A stretch of DNA of 64,000 nt from Methylophaga marina (lineage in GTDB: Bacteria > Pseudomonadota > Gammaproteobacteria > Nitrosococcales > Methylophagaceae), in the NCBI RefSeq assembly GCF_030296755.1, contig NZ_AP027741.1:1302001-1366000 (forward strand), given 5' to 3'. Position numbers and translations under genes: made by a program. The notes beneath the pieces are model-generated. The model did no database searches. It saw only the letters and a program-made list of their open reading frames with translations, and was not told where the DNA came from. This document shows, in pieces, positions 19,743 through 27,764 of the stretch (positions are counted from its first letter, which is position 1; each line of letters begins with the position of its first letter).

Positions 19743-21735
19743 CCAGGCAATTGAGGCTGCAAAACGCCAACAACGCCGAATGCTGTTGTGGCTGGGTTTG
19801 GGTTTTATTGTGGTCGCCTGTTTTGTTGCTGCAGCGTTAATCGCTTCCCGAGCTACACCAATTCAGGTGCTGCCTGAAACTATCAACCAGGATGCCCAGA
19901 TTAATGTCAGTCGTGGCCTTGCCCTGATAATTGATCATCATTTATACAGCCTGTCAGATTCAGCGGAAGTAGAAGCCTCAGCGCCAGGTTATCAAACGGC
20001 CAAACAGCGTATTTCAGAATCCAGCTTTGGCAAAGTGACACAAATCACGCTTGAGCCGCTGCCAGCCCAAGTCGTTTTGAAAACCTCTCTCGAAGATAAT
20101 AAAACCAGTTGGTACATCGACAAGAAGCTCACCGCCATCAGCAATACCCTTGAGACATCATTGGAACGAGGTGATTACAGCATCACAGCCAGTCATCCTT
20201 ACTTTGAGCCTATTAGTGAAAATTACGCACTGAAACCGGGTGATGTCGTTGAAAAGACCTTGAGTATGACGCCCATCTCGGGTGAGTTATCGCTAAGCAC
20301 TCAGCCAGCGGGGGCAGCAGTGAGCATAGATGGAGAAGAAGTCGGACAAGCGCCTATGTCGACATCACTGCCCGGCGGACGATATTCATTGCAAATCCAC
20401 AAAGCAGGTTTTGAGACCATCACGGATTCTATCGATATCACACAAACAGCTAAACAGGTCAGCAGACAGTATCGACTGCAAGCAGAACGCGCCCGAGTGA
20501 ATGTCAGCGTATCGCCTGTGGGTGGCACCTTAACAGTGAATGGTATTGATACGCCTGTTGCTGATGTCATCAAAATCGAGGCCAATCAGGACGCCGTATT
20601 GAAGTATAAAAAATCCGGCTATTTTTCACAGTCACAACGCGTCAATCTTAAGCAAGGTGAAAGCACTGACCTTAATTTCGAGCTGAAAAAAGAAATGGGC
20701 AAAGTCGTGATTGAGTCGACGCCTCAAGCGTCAGTCACGATTAGTGGCAAAGCCATCGGACAAACACCCTTAAACTTAACGCTGGATGCCTTGCCACAGA
20801 CGATTCGTTTCGATTTGGCAGGCTATCGCTCTGAGACTCGCACCATCACGCCTACAGCAAAATCCACCAGCAGTGTCTCGGTGAATTTACTAACTGAGAA
20901 ACAAGCTCGTCTGCAAGAAGCGCCGAGAAGCTATAAAACCTATGCCGGTGATGAAATGCAGTTATTCACAGCCAATGACACCATCATCATGGGTGCAGAG
21001 CGCAGTGAAGCCGGGCAACGAGCCAATGAGTTTATCCGTAAAGTCACAATTAACCGCCCGTTTTATGCGGGTGTGCACGAAGTCAGCAATCAATCGTATG
21101 CACAGTTTGATAAAAGCCATAGCGGTGGCCCCAACTTGCCCGCCACCTCTGTCAGCTGGCTAGAGGCAGTACGTTATGCCAACTGGTTAAGTCAGGCAGA
21201 AGATTTAACGCCAGTGTATAAAATCAACGGCAATTCCGTTACTCACATTAACGATCAAGCCGATGGTTATCGTTTGTTGACCGAGGCTGAGTGGGAATGG
21301 TTAGCCCGAAAAGCAGGCCGGTCTGCTCAAACAGTCTTCGTTTGGGGCAATGACAAAACGATACCACCTAAAGCCGCCAATATTGCTGATGAGTCTGCAA
21401 AAGGATCGGTGACGCATTATGTACCGCGCTATAACGATGGTTATGCAGGTGTGGCGCCAGTAAAGTCGATGAAACGAGAGTTATCAGGCCTGTTTGATAT
21501 GGGCGGTAACGTCAGTGAATGGACACATGACAGCTACTCACTTACTGTACCCAAACAAGGGCGTACTTATTCACAAACACTGGATACTACACTCGTTGAT
21601 GAGCATGTCGTTAAAGGTGCTAATTGGCGCTCAGGCACACTCACAGAATTAAGAGCGTCATATCGCGATGGCGCAAGCCAGCCCAGAGATGATATCGGTT
21701 TCCGACTGGGTCGCTTTGTTTACGGAGGTCAATAA
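19729..21735 (+). CDS. Single-pass membrane protein with three PEGA repeats and a SUMF1/FGE-like domain
   Basis: A 668-residue protein from ATG 19729 (a TTG two codons earlier is possible). A transmembrane helix lies at about residues 18-38. Three PEGA-type beta domains follow at roughly 186-250, 254-320 and 323-388, marked by the pattern ...G(Q)xP...LPGGRYSLQIHKAGF and by AIGQTPLNLTLDALP. Residues about 415-665 match the SUMF1/formylglycine-generating-enzyme fold: RPFYAGVHEVSNQSYAQF, LPATSVSWLEAVRYANWLSQ, YRLLTEAEWEWLARKAG and FDMGGNVSEWTHDSY. I see no cysteine in that domain, and the usual active-site stretch reads VKGANWRSG, so sulfatase activation is unlikely; a binding role is more probable. 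Its stop overlaps the small gene downstream by RBS only. Confidence 0.8.
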   Translation: MSEFNQAIEAAKRQQRRMLLWLGLGFIVVACFVAAALIASRATPIQVLPETINQDAQINVSRGLALIIDHHLYSLSDSAEVEASAPGYQTAKQRISESSFGKVTQITLEPLPAQVVLKTSLEDNKTSWYIDKKLTAISNTLETSLERGDYSITASHPYFEPISENYALKPGDVVEKTLSMTPISGELSLSTQPAGAAVSIDGEEVGQAPMSTSLPGGRYSLQIHKAGFETITDSIDITQTAKQVSRQYRLQAERARVNVSVSPVGGTLTVNGIDTPVADVIKIEANQDAVLKYKKSGYFSQSQRVNLKQGESTDLNFELKKEMGKVVIESTPQASVTISGKAIGQTPLNLTLDALPQTIRFDLAGYRSETRTITPTAKSTSSVSVNLLTEKQARLQEAPRSYKTYAGDEMQLFTANDTIIMGAERSEAGQRANEFIRKVTINRPFYAGVHEVSNQSYAQFDKSHSGGPNLPATSVSWLEAVRYANWLSQAEDLTPVYKINGNSVTHINDQADGYRLLTEAEWEWLARKAGRSAQTVFVWGNDKTIPPKAANIADESAKGSVTHYVPRYNDGYAGVAPVKSMKRELSGLFDMGGNVSEWTHDSYSLTVPKQGRTYSQTLDTTLVDEHVVKGANWRSGTLTELRASYRDGASQPRDDIGFRLGRFVYGGQ

Positions 21736-21736
21736 T

Positions 21737-21877
21737 ATGGCACAACTTAAAAAATGGCTGCTGATAGCGTTATCCGTTGTGGTCTTTGTCCTGGCAATCA
21801 CCATGGTGAAAAATGTCTATGCCGGCAAACCCATTATTAGCCTGAACTCCCCTGTTTCCTTTCCCGTGGATATTTAA
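21737..21877 (+). CDS. 46-residue single-pass membrane protein
   Basis: A small protein, MAQLKKWLLIALSVVVFVLA, then TMVKNVYAGKP and a short polar tail. It has a basic start, one transmembrane helix and a C-terminal tail that should face the periplasm. A Shine-Dalgarno GGAGG sits at 21724-21728, about eight bases before the ATG; this beats the upstream in-frame start. It falls one base after the end of the SUMF1-like gene and three bases before the channel gene, so it is embedded in the operon and is unlikely to be random. I know no family; its position suggests an accessory subunit of the channel. Confidence 0.6.
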   Translation: MAQLKKWLLIALSVVVFVLAITMVKNVYAGKPIISLNSPVSFPVDI

Positions 21878-21880
21878 ACC

Positions 21881-22657
21881 ATGAAAGATATGCTGAAAAG
21901 TTTCGCGGCATTGCTGATTTCTATCGTTGTCGTGCATTTGTTTTACATTGGTTATGTTCGACCTGAAGCAGCACAGCTGATTGAGTTTGCTGTGAGTCAG
22001 GGACAAACCGCACCCCGCGATATAGCAGTGATCATCAAAGACTACGAGCAGGAAATCTGTTTTATTCTGATGCTGTGGGGCTGTTATCTGATTCTCAGTG
22101 CTTATCGTAATATTCTCAAAACTAAGTATTTATTCAGTGTGGATCTGATTAAAGACGCCGATTCACAAGCAGATACTGATGCAAAACATAATCTGGATGT
22201 GAATGCGATTATTGATCGCTTGGACACTGAAATTCCCGCCGACTGCATGCAATCACCATTGGTGCGAACATTACGCTCTTCTCTATGGCGCTATAGCTCT
22301 ACCAATAATGTGCAGAACCTGTCGGATGCCATTGAAAGTAACCTTGAAGCCTTGGCTGTTAAACAGGACTCTGAAAACACCATGATCCGTTATCTGATCT
22401 GGGCGATTCCATCGATTGGGTTTATCGGTACTGTTCGAGGGATTGGGCAGGCTTTATCACAAGCTGATCAAGCGTTGGCAGGTGATATTTCAGGTATGAC
22501 AGACAGCTTGGGCATCGCTTTTAACTCAACGCTAGTGGCCTTATTGATCAGCATCTTTTTAATGTTTTTATTCCACCAACTGCAACGCCTGCAAGACAGT
22601 CAGATCGTCGATACGCAGGACTACTGTGATAAGTACTTACTTCGTCGCATTCGGTGA
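21881..22657 (+). CDS. MotA/TolQ/ExbB-family proton channel protein
   Basis: A 258-residue inner-membrane protein. Four hydrophobic segments are visible: about 7-27 (FAALLISIVVVHLFYIGYV), 55-75 (ICFILMLWGCYLILSAY), 168-190 and 210-235. The last two contain the family signature: AIPSIGFIGTVRGIGQALSQ and LGIAFNSTLVALLISIFLMF. These proteins form the pentameric A-part of proton-driven motors and normally need a partner with one transmembrane helix carrying an Asp (MotB, ExbD, TolR). Here no ExbD/TolR gene follows; instead two VWA proteins with such an Asp come next (22664 and 23722). Gene spacing is three bases from the small protein before and six to the VWA gene after. Confidence 0.85.
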   Translation: MKDMLKSFAALLISIVVVHLFYIGYVRPEAAQLIEFAVSQGQTAPRDIAVIIKDYEQEICFILMLWGCYLILSAYRNILKTKYLFSVDLIKDADSQADTDAKHNLDVNAIIDRLDTEIPADCMQSPLVRTLRSSLWRYSSTNNVQNLSDAIESNLEALAVKQDSENTMIRYLIWAIPSIGFIGTVRGIGQALSQADQALAGDISGMTDSLGIAFNSTLVALLISIFLMFLFHQLQRLQDSQIVDTQDYCDKYLLRRIR

Positions 22658-22663
22658 TTTTCA

Positions 22664-23725
22664 TTGGCGCGTAAAAACCGACAAGCTGAAGGACTCAACC
22701 TCGCCTTTCTGGATATTATGTCGTGCGGGCTGGGTGCAGTGATTCTGGTTTTTATGCTGGTGAAACAAAATATCGAGTCCTCACCTTCTGAAACAGAGAA
22801 CCTGAAAAAAGATATCAGCAGCCTGGAACAAGCTCGCGATGAAGCTCAAAAAGGGCTGGATGAACTCAGCGCCCAGCTGAAAAAAGAAAACATTGATTTA
22901 TCCGCATTAAGCCAGAGCCTGCAACAGCAACGTGCTGCTCTCGACAGCAAAAACAGTGAAGTGCAGACCGCCCAATCCAATCTCGATCAGCTCAAGAAAA
23001 GTATTACAGAGATAAAAGTCCCCAAAAAAGAAGATCTGGTCGAAACACAGCAGGTGAATGAAGAGAATTATCTGCTCGGCCTGAAAATGGAAGGCAGAAA
23101 AATTGCTGTGTTAGTCGATGTCAGCGCCTCCATGACCAATGAAAAATTGCTCGACATCATCAGAACCAAAAGCAGTTCTGACCAGACAAAAATCTCAGCC
23201 GCCAAATGGCAACGCACCAAGCGCGTGGTCGCTTGGCTTTTAGCACGAGCACCGAAGAACAGCCAGATTGCTGTTATTGCATTTAGTGAGCAAGCCAATC
23301 AATTGGGTGGCACAGGCTGGATGTCAGCCAGTAGCACTAGCGTATCCAGTATTATGAGCAGTTTGAATCAAGTGGTGCCAACCGGTGCCACCAATCTGCA
23401 GCAAGGCCTAGTCACCGTCAATAAGCTATCCCCTACCGATATTTATGTGATTACCGATGGTTTACCCACCAAGGGCAATTCAAACTATAAAAGCCTGAAT
23501 CCGTTTTCTGGCTGTAGCTCCTTAACCAGTAATGCCAAAACCATTTCGGGTGAATGTAGAAAACGGCTGTTCCGACAAACCATCAACGAAAGTGGTCTGA
23601 CCCAAGCGAAGAAGAATGTGATCTTGCTGCCACTGGAAGGGGATCCTGAAGCGGCGTATGAATACTGGGCCTGGGCGTCCAGCTCGGATGGTTTATTAAT
23701 CAGCCCGGCTAGTAACTGGCCATGA
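22664..23725 (+). CDS. Membrane-anchored VWA protein 1 with ExbD-like N-terminal helix
   Basis: A 353-residue protein from TTG 22664; an in-frame TGA lies just upstream. Residues 11-33 make one transmembrane helix, LNLAFLDIMSCGLGAVILVF, with an Asp at 17. Residues about 42-120 form a coiled coil (heptads of Leu/Gln/Lys). Residues about 145-340 are a von Willebrand factor A domain. The MIDAS residues are present: DVSAS at 152-156, the Thr in PTGATNLQ and Asp in VITDGLP. VWA domains bind protein partners through a metal ion. The N-terminal region is shared with the next gene, suggesting duplication. The 3' end overlaps the next gene by four bases (ATGA). Confidence 0.8.
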   Translation: MARKNRQAEGLNLAFLDIMSCGLGAVILVFMLVKQNIESSPSETENLKKDISSLEQARDEAQKGLDELSAQLKKENIDLSALSQSLQQQRAALDSKNSEVQTAQSNLDQLKKSITEIKVPKKEDLVETQQVNEENYLLGLKMEGRKIAVLVDVSASMTNEKLLDIIRTKSSSDQTKISAAKWQRTKRVVAWLLARAPKNSQIAVIAFSEQANQLGGTGWMSASSTSVSSIMSSLNQVVPTGATNLQQGLVTVNKLSPTDIYVITDGLPTKGNSNYKSLNPFSGCSSLTSNAKTISGECRKRLFRQTINESGLTQAKKNVILLPLEGDPEAAYEYWAWASSSDGLLISPASNWP

Positions 23726-24675
23726 AACGTCGCGATAAAGGCATAGACATTTTCAGCCTGTCATTTCTGGACATTATTTCCTGTGGTTTTGGTGCAGTAG
23801 TGATGTTGATTTTGATCTCCAAAACCGATGTCGATGTGGCTCCTACTGCTGGCACAGAAGATGTCAGTGCCATGCTCTCACAGCTGGTGACCTTACAAAA
23901 TTCGGTCAGTCAGATTCAGCAGGAAATGAAGCAAAAACTCGACGCGCTTTCCTCCTTATCAGAACAAAAACAATCGGCCGCCGCCGCATCAAAGGCCTTG
24001 CAGCAGCAATTAAATGCCTTAAATAAAAAGCAAGCAGCCACCGCTGAGAGCATCGCCGGATTGGGTCTGGTAGAAGAGCGTTTAAAACAAGCTTCGTTAA
24101 GCACACCACAAAAACCCAATAAGACCCGTGATGAAGATGTGGGCGGTATTCCTGTTGATAGCGATTATGTGGTGTTTATCGTTGATACCTCAGGCAGTAT
24201 GAAAAACATCTGGGGTAGGGTGTCTCAGGAAATTGTGAATGTATTGAATATTCATCCACAAGTGAAAGGCTTTCAAATCCTCAATGATATGGGGCAATCC
24301 ATGATTTCCGGCTACGATGGTCAATGGATGCCAGACACACCCAACAGACGCAAAAGCGTGATCGACTTATTTAAAAGATGGAACGCGGTCTCCAATTCCA
24401 GCCCAGTAGAAGGCTTAAACACTGCTTTAAGAAAATATGCCAAAGCCAATATTACCACCTCGATTTATGTATTTGGTGATGATTACACTGGTTCCAGTTA
24501 CGACCCGGTGATTGATGCTATTACCCAGCAAAATAAAAAGCTGCCATCCGGCAGACGCCTCGCCAAAATCCACGCTATTGGCTTTATCTCACCCGGTACC
24601 ACAGATCGTTTCAGTGTACTGATGCGTGAAATGACCAAAGAAAATGATGGGACGTTTATAGCGCTCCCACGTTGA
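23722..24675 (+). CDS. Membrane-anchored VWA protein 2 with ExbD-like N-terminal helix
   Basis: A 317-residue protein with the same layout as its upstream neighbour. The N-terminal helix is FSLSFLDIISCGFGAVVMLI, Asp again at 17, which is the same position as in VWA protein 1. Residues about 45-115 are a coiled coil with many Gln, Ala and Lys. Residues 148-317 are a VWA domain with MIDAS motif DTSGS at 155-159 and later NITTSIYVFGDDYTG. It is the last gene of the operon; no terminator with a T run is obvious, and an inverted-repeat element follows. The paired N-terminal helices look like B-subunits of an ExbB/TolQ motor, but the periplasmic parts are VWA, not peptidoglycan-binding. Function is unknown. 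Confidence 0.8.
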   Translation: MKRRDKGIDIFSLSFLDIISCGFGAVVMLILISKTDVDVAPTAGTEDVSAMLSQLVTLQNSVSQIQQEMKQKLDALSSLSEQKQSAAAASKALQQQLNALNKKQAATAESIAGLGLVEERLKQASLSTPQKPNKTRDEDVGGIPVDSDYVVFIVDTSGSMKNIWGRVSQEIVNVLNIHPQVKGFQILNDMGQSMISGYDGQWMPDTPNRRKSVIDLFKRWNAVSNSSPVEGLNTALRKYAKANITTSIYVFGDDYTGSSYDPVIDAITQQNKKLPSGRRLAKIHAIGFISPGTTDRFSVLMREMTKENDGTFIALPR

Positions 24676-24801
24676 TGAATTGAATCAAAGCAATCAACGC
24701 TTTGTTGGGTTGAAGAATGAAACCCAACGATATGACATTTTTTATGAGATCAGCTCTGTAGGTGGGTTGGAATTAGCCCTCCAAAAATATTCTACTTTTC
24801 A

Positions 24802-24832
24802 CTTCAAACGCTGCCGCTGGGGCGTTCATTTA
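24802..24832 (+). repeat. Left arm of a 31-base inverted repeat
   Basis: Contains CGCTGCCGCTGGGGCGTTCA. It matches the reverse complement of 25255-25285 at 30 of 31 positions. Confidence 0.85.
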
Positions 24833-25254
24833 TTTTGTTTGCCCAAAATAAACGAACCAAACAAAAGGGCACCCGAAATTGCCTTTGATCCAAAAATTAA
24901 ACTTGGCTGATGGCGTGGTCGAAAACTCGCTACGCTCAAACACTCGACCACTTCTTCCATCAACCAAGCCTAATTCTTGGCGGCAATAGACGGGAGAAAA
25001 AGAGAGACTTTTCATATCCCCGTTTGTGCTGACGAGTAGCGGAGGTTTGTCTGGGTAACGGCTGGTTAGTGTTTGAGCGTTAGCGAGTTTTAACCAGACG
25101 CCAGACAAAGTGAGCAACGCAGTGGAGCCGTAGGCCAGCACTGTGGGGTGCCCTAGGGTTGTTAGGGAAATGGGCAAGCATTTCCCTGACTCGCCATTAA
25201 GGCGAAACTAGGAATTCCAAAAACTAGAACTTAAGATGAAGAACGAAATCCAAT

Positions 25255-25285
25255 TAAATGAACGCCCCAGCGGCAGCGTGTGAAG
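25255..25285 (-). repeat. Right arm of a 31-base inverted repeat
   Basis: Partner of 24802-24832, differing by one base. The arms are 422 bases apart. Confidence 0.85.
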
Positions 25286-25483
25286 TAGATAATTATCCAG
25301 TAGATTGAATTTAAACATGACCCCAGACAAGCCTACATTGAACAAGCTTATCCCATAATGCCTATCTCATAGTTGGGTTTCGCTAGGGCTCAACCCAACC
25401 TACTTAACTCTCTCTAATGATAAAGTGAGAAATATCAGCATGTAGTTGCAACAAACCGTGACAGAAAAAACGAAGGAAAAGTT

Positions 25484-25888
25484 ATGAAGGAACATCATGG
25501 CTCATGTTTATGTGGCAAAGTCAGCTTTGAAATTAAAGGTGACTTCGAACACTTTTATCTCTGCCATTGCAGTCATTGCCGAAAAGATACGGGCTCGGCA
25601 CATGCGTCCAATCTATTTTCTCAATCCGCCAAACTTATCTGGTTGTCTGGCGAAGAAAACATCCGAACTTACACCTTACCAGGCACCCGTCATACCAAAA
25701 GCTTTTGTCAGCACTGTGGCTCGGCTTTACCCCATACACAAATGAATGGCCATTTATTAGTGGTACCCGCAGGCTGTTTAGACAGCAGCTTAGCTATTCA
25801 AGCTGAGGCCCATATTTTTATTAACAGTAAAGCAGAATGGGACCAGACCTCAAATTCATTACCTCAATTCGAACAGGGACCGAGTTAA
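25484..25888 (+). CDS. GFA/CENP-V-family zinc protein (DUF636)
   Basis: A 134-residue protein of the GFA (glutathione-dependent formaldehyde-activating enzyme) family. Zinc-binding cysteines are present in the usual places: GSCLCGKVSFEI at the start, LCHCSHCRKDTG around residue 27, and FCQHCGSALPH near 75. Most family members have no proven activity; the family name comes from one enzyme that speeds the reaction of formaldehyde with glutathione. In a methylotroph formaldehyde handling would make sense, but the neighbours give no support for that. It is a monocistronic gene after the repeat element, with an AAGGAA ribosome-binding sequence before the ATG. Confidence 0.85.
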   Translation: MKEHHGSCLCGKVSFEIKGDFEHFYLCHCSHCRKDTGSAHASNLFSQSAKLIWLSGEENIRTYTLPGTRHTKSFCQHCGSALPHTQMNGHLLVVPAGCLDSSLAIQAEAHIFINSKAEWDQTSNSLPQFEQGPS

Positions 25889-25985
25889 TCATCTCGAGCT
25901 TGAGTTCAAGCATGAGACCCACATCCGTCTGGAACAAATTAAGTTGCGCACGAGTCATTATCTCTAATCAATCCGACTCTATGAG

Positions 25986-26339
25986 GTGATGATGAAACCC
26001 CACATATTTTCTCTTGCTGTTGCAGGCCTGTTATTTTCAACAATGGTGAATGCGGAAGAGCAGAACTATCAACAATGTCTCTTTAATCCAGCCAATGAAG
26101 TAGCAGCGGAACAGGCAGGGCAATCCACAGCGGTATTTTGTGCATCACGTCATTTTGATACCGCGCCAACCGCATTTCAGGCGCAAGTACTCAATCAGGA
26201 TATCGAAGGATTTAAACAGCGTGATCCAAAATTCAAAGCCTTTTATGACGGCATTCGTCAGCATGGTTCCAACGATATTTATACGGATCGGCAGATCATT
26301 TTAATGTTCATCGACAAACGTGAAGTGAATAAAGACTAA
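25986..26339 (+). CDS. Small unrecognised periplasmic protein
   Basis: A protein of about 115 residues with a signal peptide (KPHIFSLAVAGLLFSTMVNA, cleavage after VNA). The mature part has two cysteines (QQCLFN and VFCASRHF) and no domain I recognise. Three consecutive in-frame starts exist (GTG 25986, ATG 25989, ATG 25992). The GAGG at 25983 favours one of the two ATGs. It is convergent with the gene at 26404 and stands alone. No function can be proposed. Confidence 0.6.
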   Translation: MMMKPHIFSLAVAGLLFSTMVNAEEQNYQQCLFNPANEVAAEQAGQSTAVFCASRHFDTAPTAFQAQVLNQDIEGFKQRDPKFKAFYDGIRQHGSNDIYTDRQIILMFIDKREVNKD

Positions 26340-26348
26340 GCAATAAAA

Positions 26349-26375
26349 AAGCTCTGGCCCAAAGAGCCAGAGCTT
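26349..26375 (-). terminator. Rho-independent terminator for the gene at 26404
   Basis: Ten-base stem AAGCTCTGGC / GCCAGAGCTT with a seven-base loop. On the minus strand it is followed by six T (plus 26345-26350). On the plus strand there is no T run, so it mainly serves the minus-strand gene. Confidence 0.85.
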
Positions 26376-26377
26376 CC

Positions 26378-26398
26378 GAACTACTCCCGCAGTAGTTC
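26378..26398. repeat. Small hairpin between convergent genes
   Basis: Arms GAACTACT and AGTAGTTC round a five-base loop, directly before the terminator as read on the minus strand. It may be an extra part of the terminator. Confidence 0.6.
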
Positions 26399-26403
26399 TT
26401 ACC

Positions 26404-26928
26404 TTATGGTTGATAAGGTAAAGAGGAATGGTGAAGATCAATTTTCACACTGCCATCGTCCTCAAGTGTATAACCAAAGGTGTATTCCACTTTTACTTCC
26501 TTACCTGAGGTATCGGTGAAATAATAATTGCCCATTGCAACGGCATAGTCGTCTTTGATGGCAATATCTTCATTTTCAAATCGCACATTCGTCCAGGGTT
26601 GCAAAGCAAAGCCTTTATCTTCTGAGACGATACCACCGACAAAGTAGGAAATAGCCTCATCGTAACTGTTTCTGAATTGATCTTCAGCGGCCTTGGTCGG
26701 TTTAAATAATACCGTGCCTTCGTCAAAATCATACAGCTCACTGACTTTCATTTTCGCGACCGATTCATAGTCTTTTCCATCCAGTTTTGCCTGACCAATT
26801 TCAACAATCGCCTCAGCCCAGTTTTCCTGCGCTTTTTGAATTGCATCTTTACTCAGTGATTCACTGGCCATCGCCGAACCGGCAATAGAACTGCTTAAAA
26901 TCAATGTTGTTAATGATAATTTTTTCAT
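26404..26928 (-). CDS. Periplasmic SnoaL/DUF4440-like protein
   Basis: A 174-residue protein from ATG 26928, chosen because GGAGAGG lies seven bases upstream and a signal peptide follows (MKKLSLTTLILSSSIAGSAM, cleavage after AMA). The longer frame starting at 27051 has no such support. The mature part looks like a cystatin-like NTF2 fold: helices AQENWAEAIVEIGQA, then beta strands VLFKPTKAAEDQF, VRFENEDIAIKDDYAVAMGNYYF, VKVEYTFGYTLEDDG and KIDLHHSSLPY. Proteins of this kind have sometimes been annotated as phosphoribosyl-AMP cyclohydrolase, which has no support here. It may be co-regulated with OmpW, which lies just upstream on the same strand. Role unknown. Confidence 0.7.
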   Translation of the reverse strand: MKKLSLTTLILSSSIAGSAMASESLSKDAIQKAQENWAEAIVEIGQAKLDGKDYESVAKMKVSELYDFDEGTVLFKPTKAAEDQFRNSYDEAISYFVGGIVSEDKGFALQPWTNVRFENEDIAIKDDYAVAMGNYYFTDTSGKEVKVEYTFGYTLEDDGSVKIDLHHSSLPYQP

Positions 26929-27086
26929 TTTTTTCCTCTCCACGAATTGTGTAGGCTTAGTGTATGGCGAGATGGCTGAATACGATCTGATTATCAGATG
27001 AACAGAAAATGAATTTTTGAACACAAAAAAAAGCGTAAAAAAAAACCGCATAAATGCGAGTTAACAGGGAGGTCGAAAGGGGAAGG

Positions 27087-27764
27087 TTAGAAGCGTCGGC
27101 CAATACCGATACCAAACACGAAGGGATCAATATCGGCATTAATCCTGGCTCTCTCAATGGTCCCACCTAATATATTCGTATAGTGAGCTTGAGTATCAAT
27201 ATCAATATATTTCATGTCTACGTTGATAAACCAGTCATCATTAATGGCTACATCCATACCGACTTGAGCAGCGAGTCCCCAAGAGCTATCAAGCTTCACC
27301 TTAGAGCCGGGTGTACCGAGAATGCCTGGCACTTCTTCATCAAAAAAGTAGGTATAGTTAATCCCGGCGCCAATATAGGGTCTAATCGAGGAGTCAGGTA
27401 AAAAGTGATATTGCAGTAGTAAGGTAGGAGGTAAGACTTTCGTTTCCGCCACATCCCCCAGATTATTCCAGTTTTTAACCCCTTTTACGGTATGTTCGGA
27501 ATACCCCAGAATCAGCTCCAGCCCCCAATGTCTGTTGATCATATAAGTGATGTCGAGCTCAGGCACCGTATCATCATTCACACTGACACCTTCACCAGAA
27601 GCAACACCATCGATATATAACTGACCACTACTGTCATTCGGATTAACATTGATAATCCGACCGCGAACTAACCAGTCACCAGCCTCGTAGGCATATACGG
27701 GTAAAGTAATCGTCGACAAACTTAACGCTGATAAACCAGCCAAACCCAAGAACGACTTTCTCAT
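27087..27764 (-). CDS. ompW: OmpW-family outer membrane protein
   Basis: A 225-residue eight-stranded outer-membrane barrel. The signal peptide ends near LPVYA, then the mature start YEAGDWLVRGRIINVNPND is typical of OmpW. Family features include VPELDITYMINRHWGLELIL, LPPTLLLQYHFLPDSSIRPYIGAGINYTYF and a C-terminal segment ending in the aromatic residue of a barrel (FGIGIGRRF). OmpW proteins form narrow channels for small hydrophobic compounds and are often stress-regulated. The gene is followed by the periplasmic NTF2-like gene and lies next to a two-component system, which could regulate it; that link is inference. Start choice is clear from the signal peptide. Confidence 0.93.
   Translation of the reverse strand: MRKSFLGLAGLSALSLSTITLPVYAYEAGDWLVRGRIINVNPNDSSGQLYIDGVASGEGVSVNDDTVPELDITYMINRHWGLELILGYSEHTVKGVKNWNNLGDVAETKVLPPTLLLQYHFLPDSSIRPYIGAGINYTYFFDEEVPGILGTPGSKVKLDSSWGLAAQVGMDVAINDDWFINVDMKYIDIDTQAHYTNILGGTIERARINADIDPFVFGIGIGRRF

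Larger units (their letters stand above)
24704..25399. repeat. Nested inverted-repeat element (MITE-like or REP-like composite)
   Basis: A hairpin with arms GTTGGGTT and AACCCAAC occurs at both ends: 24704-24728 and 25372-25399. Inside lie 31-base inverted arms at 24802-24832 and 25255-25285, 30 of 31 bases identical, with core CGCTGCCGCTGGGGCGTTCA. The central 422 bases have no gene. The structure resembles a non-autonomous mobile element or a composite of REP-type repeats. Whether it is repeated elsewhere in the genome cannot be seen here. Confidence 0.7.
24676..25483. other. Non-coding region filled mainly by a nested inverted-repeat element
   Basis: An 808-base gap between the VWA operon and the GFA gene. 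Open frames on both strands (for example 24680-24910 and 24830-25177) translate the repeat and have no credible family or start. The region holds the inverted repeats and hairpins listed separately; I see no RNA gene. Confidence 0.6.

Noticed and set aside
19729..21735. Sulfatase-activating formylglycine-generating enzyme
   Set aside because: The SUMF1-like domain contains no cysteine, and no sulfatase gene is nearby.
24680..25177. Open frames on both strands between the VWA operon and the GFA gene
   Set aside because: They translate the inverted-repeat element, overlap each other on opposite strands and have no credible start or family.
26929..27051. Longer N-terminal version of the NTF2-like periplasmic protein
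   Set aside because: The ATG at 26928 has a good ribosome-binding site and is followed directly by a signal peptide; the extension has neither.
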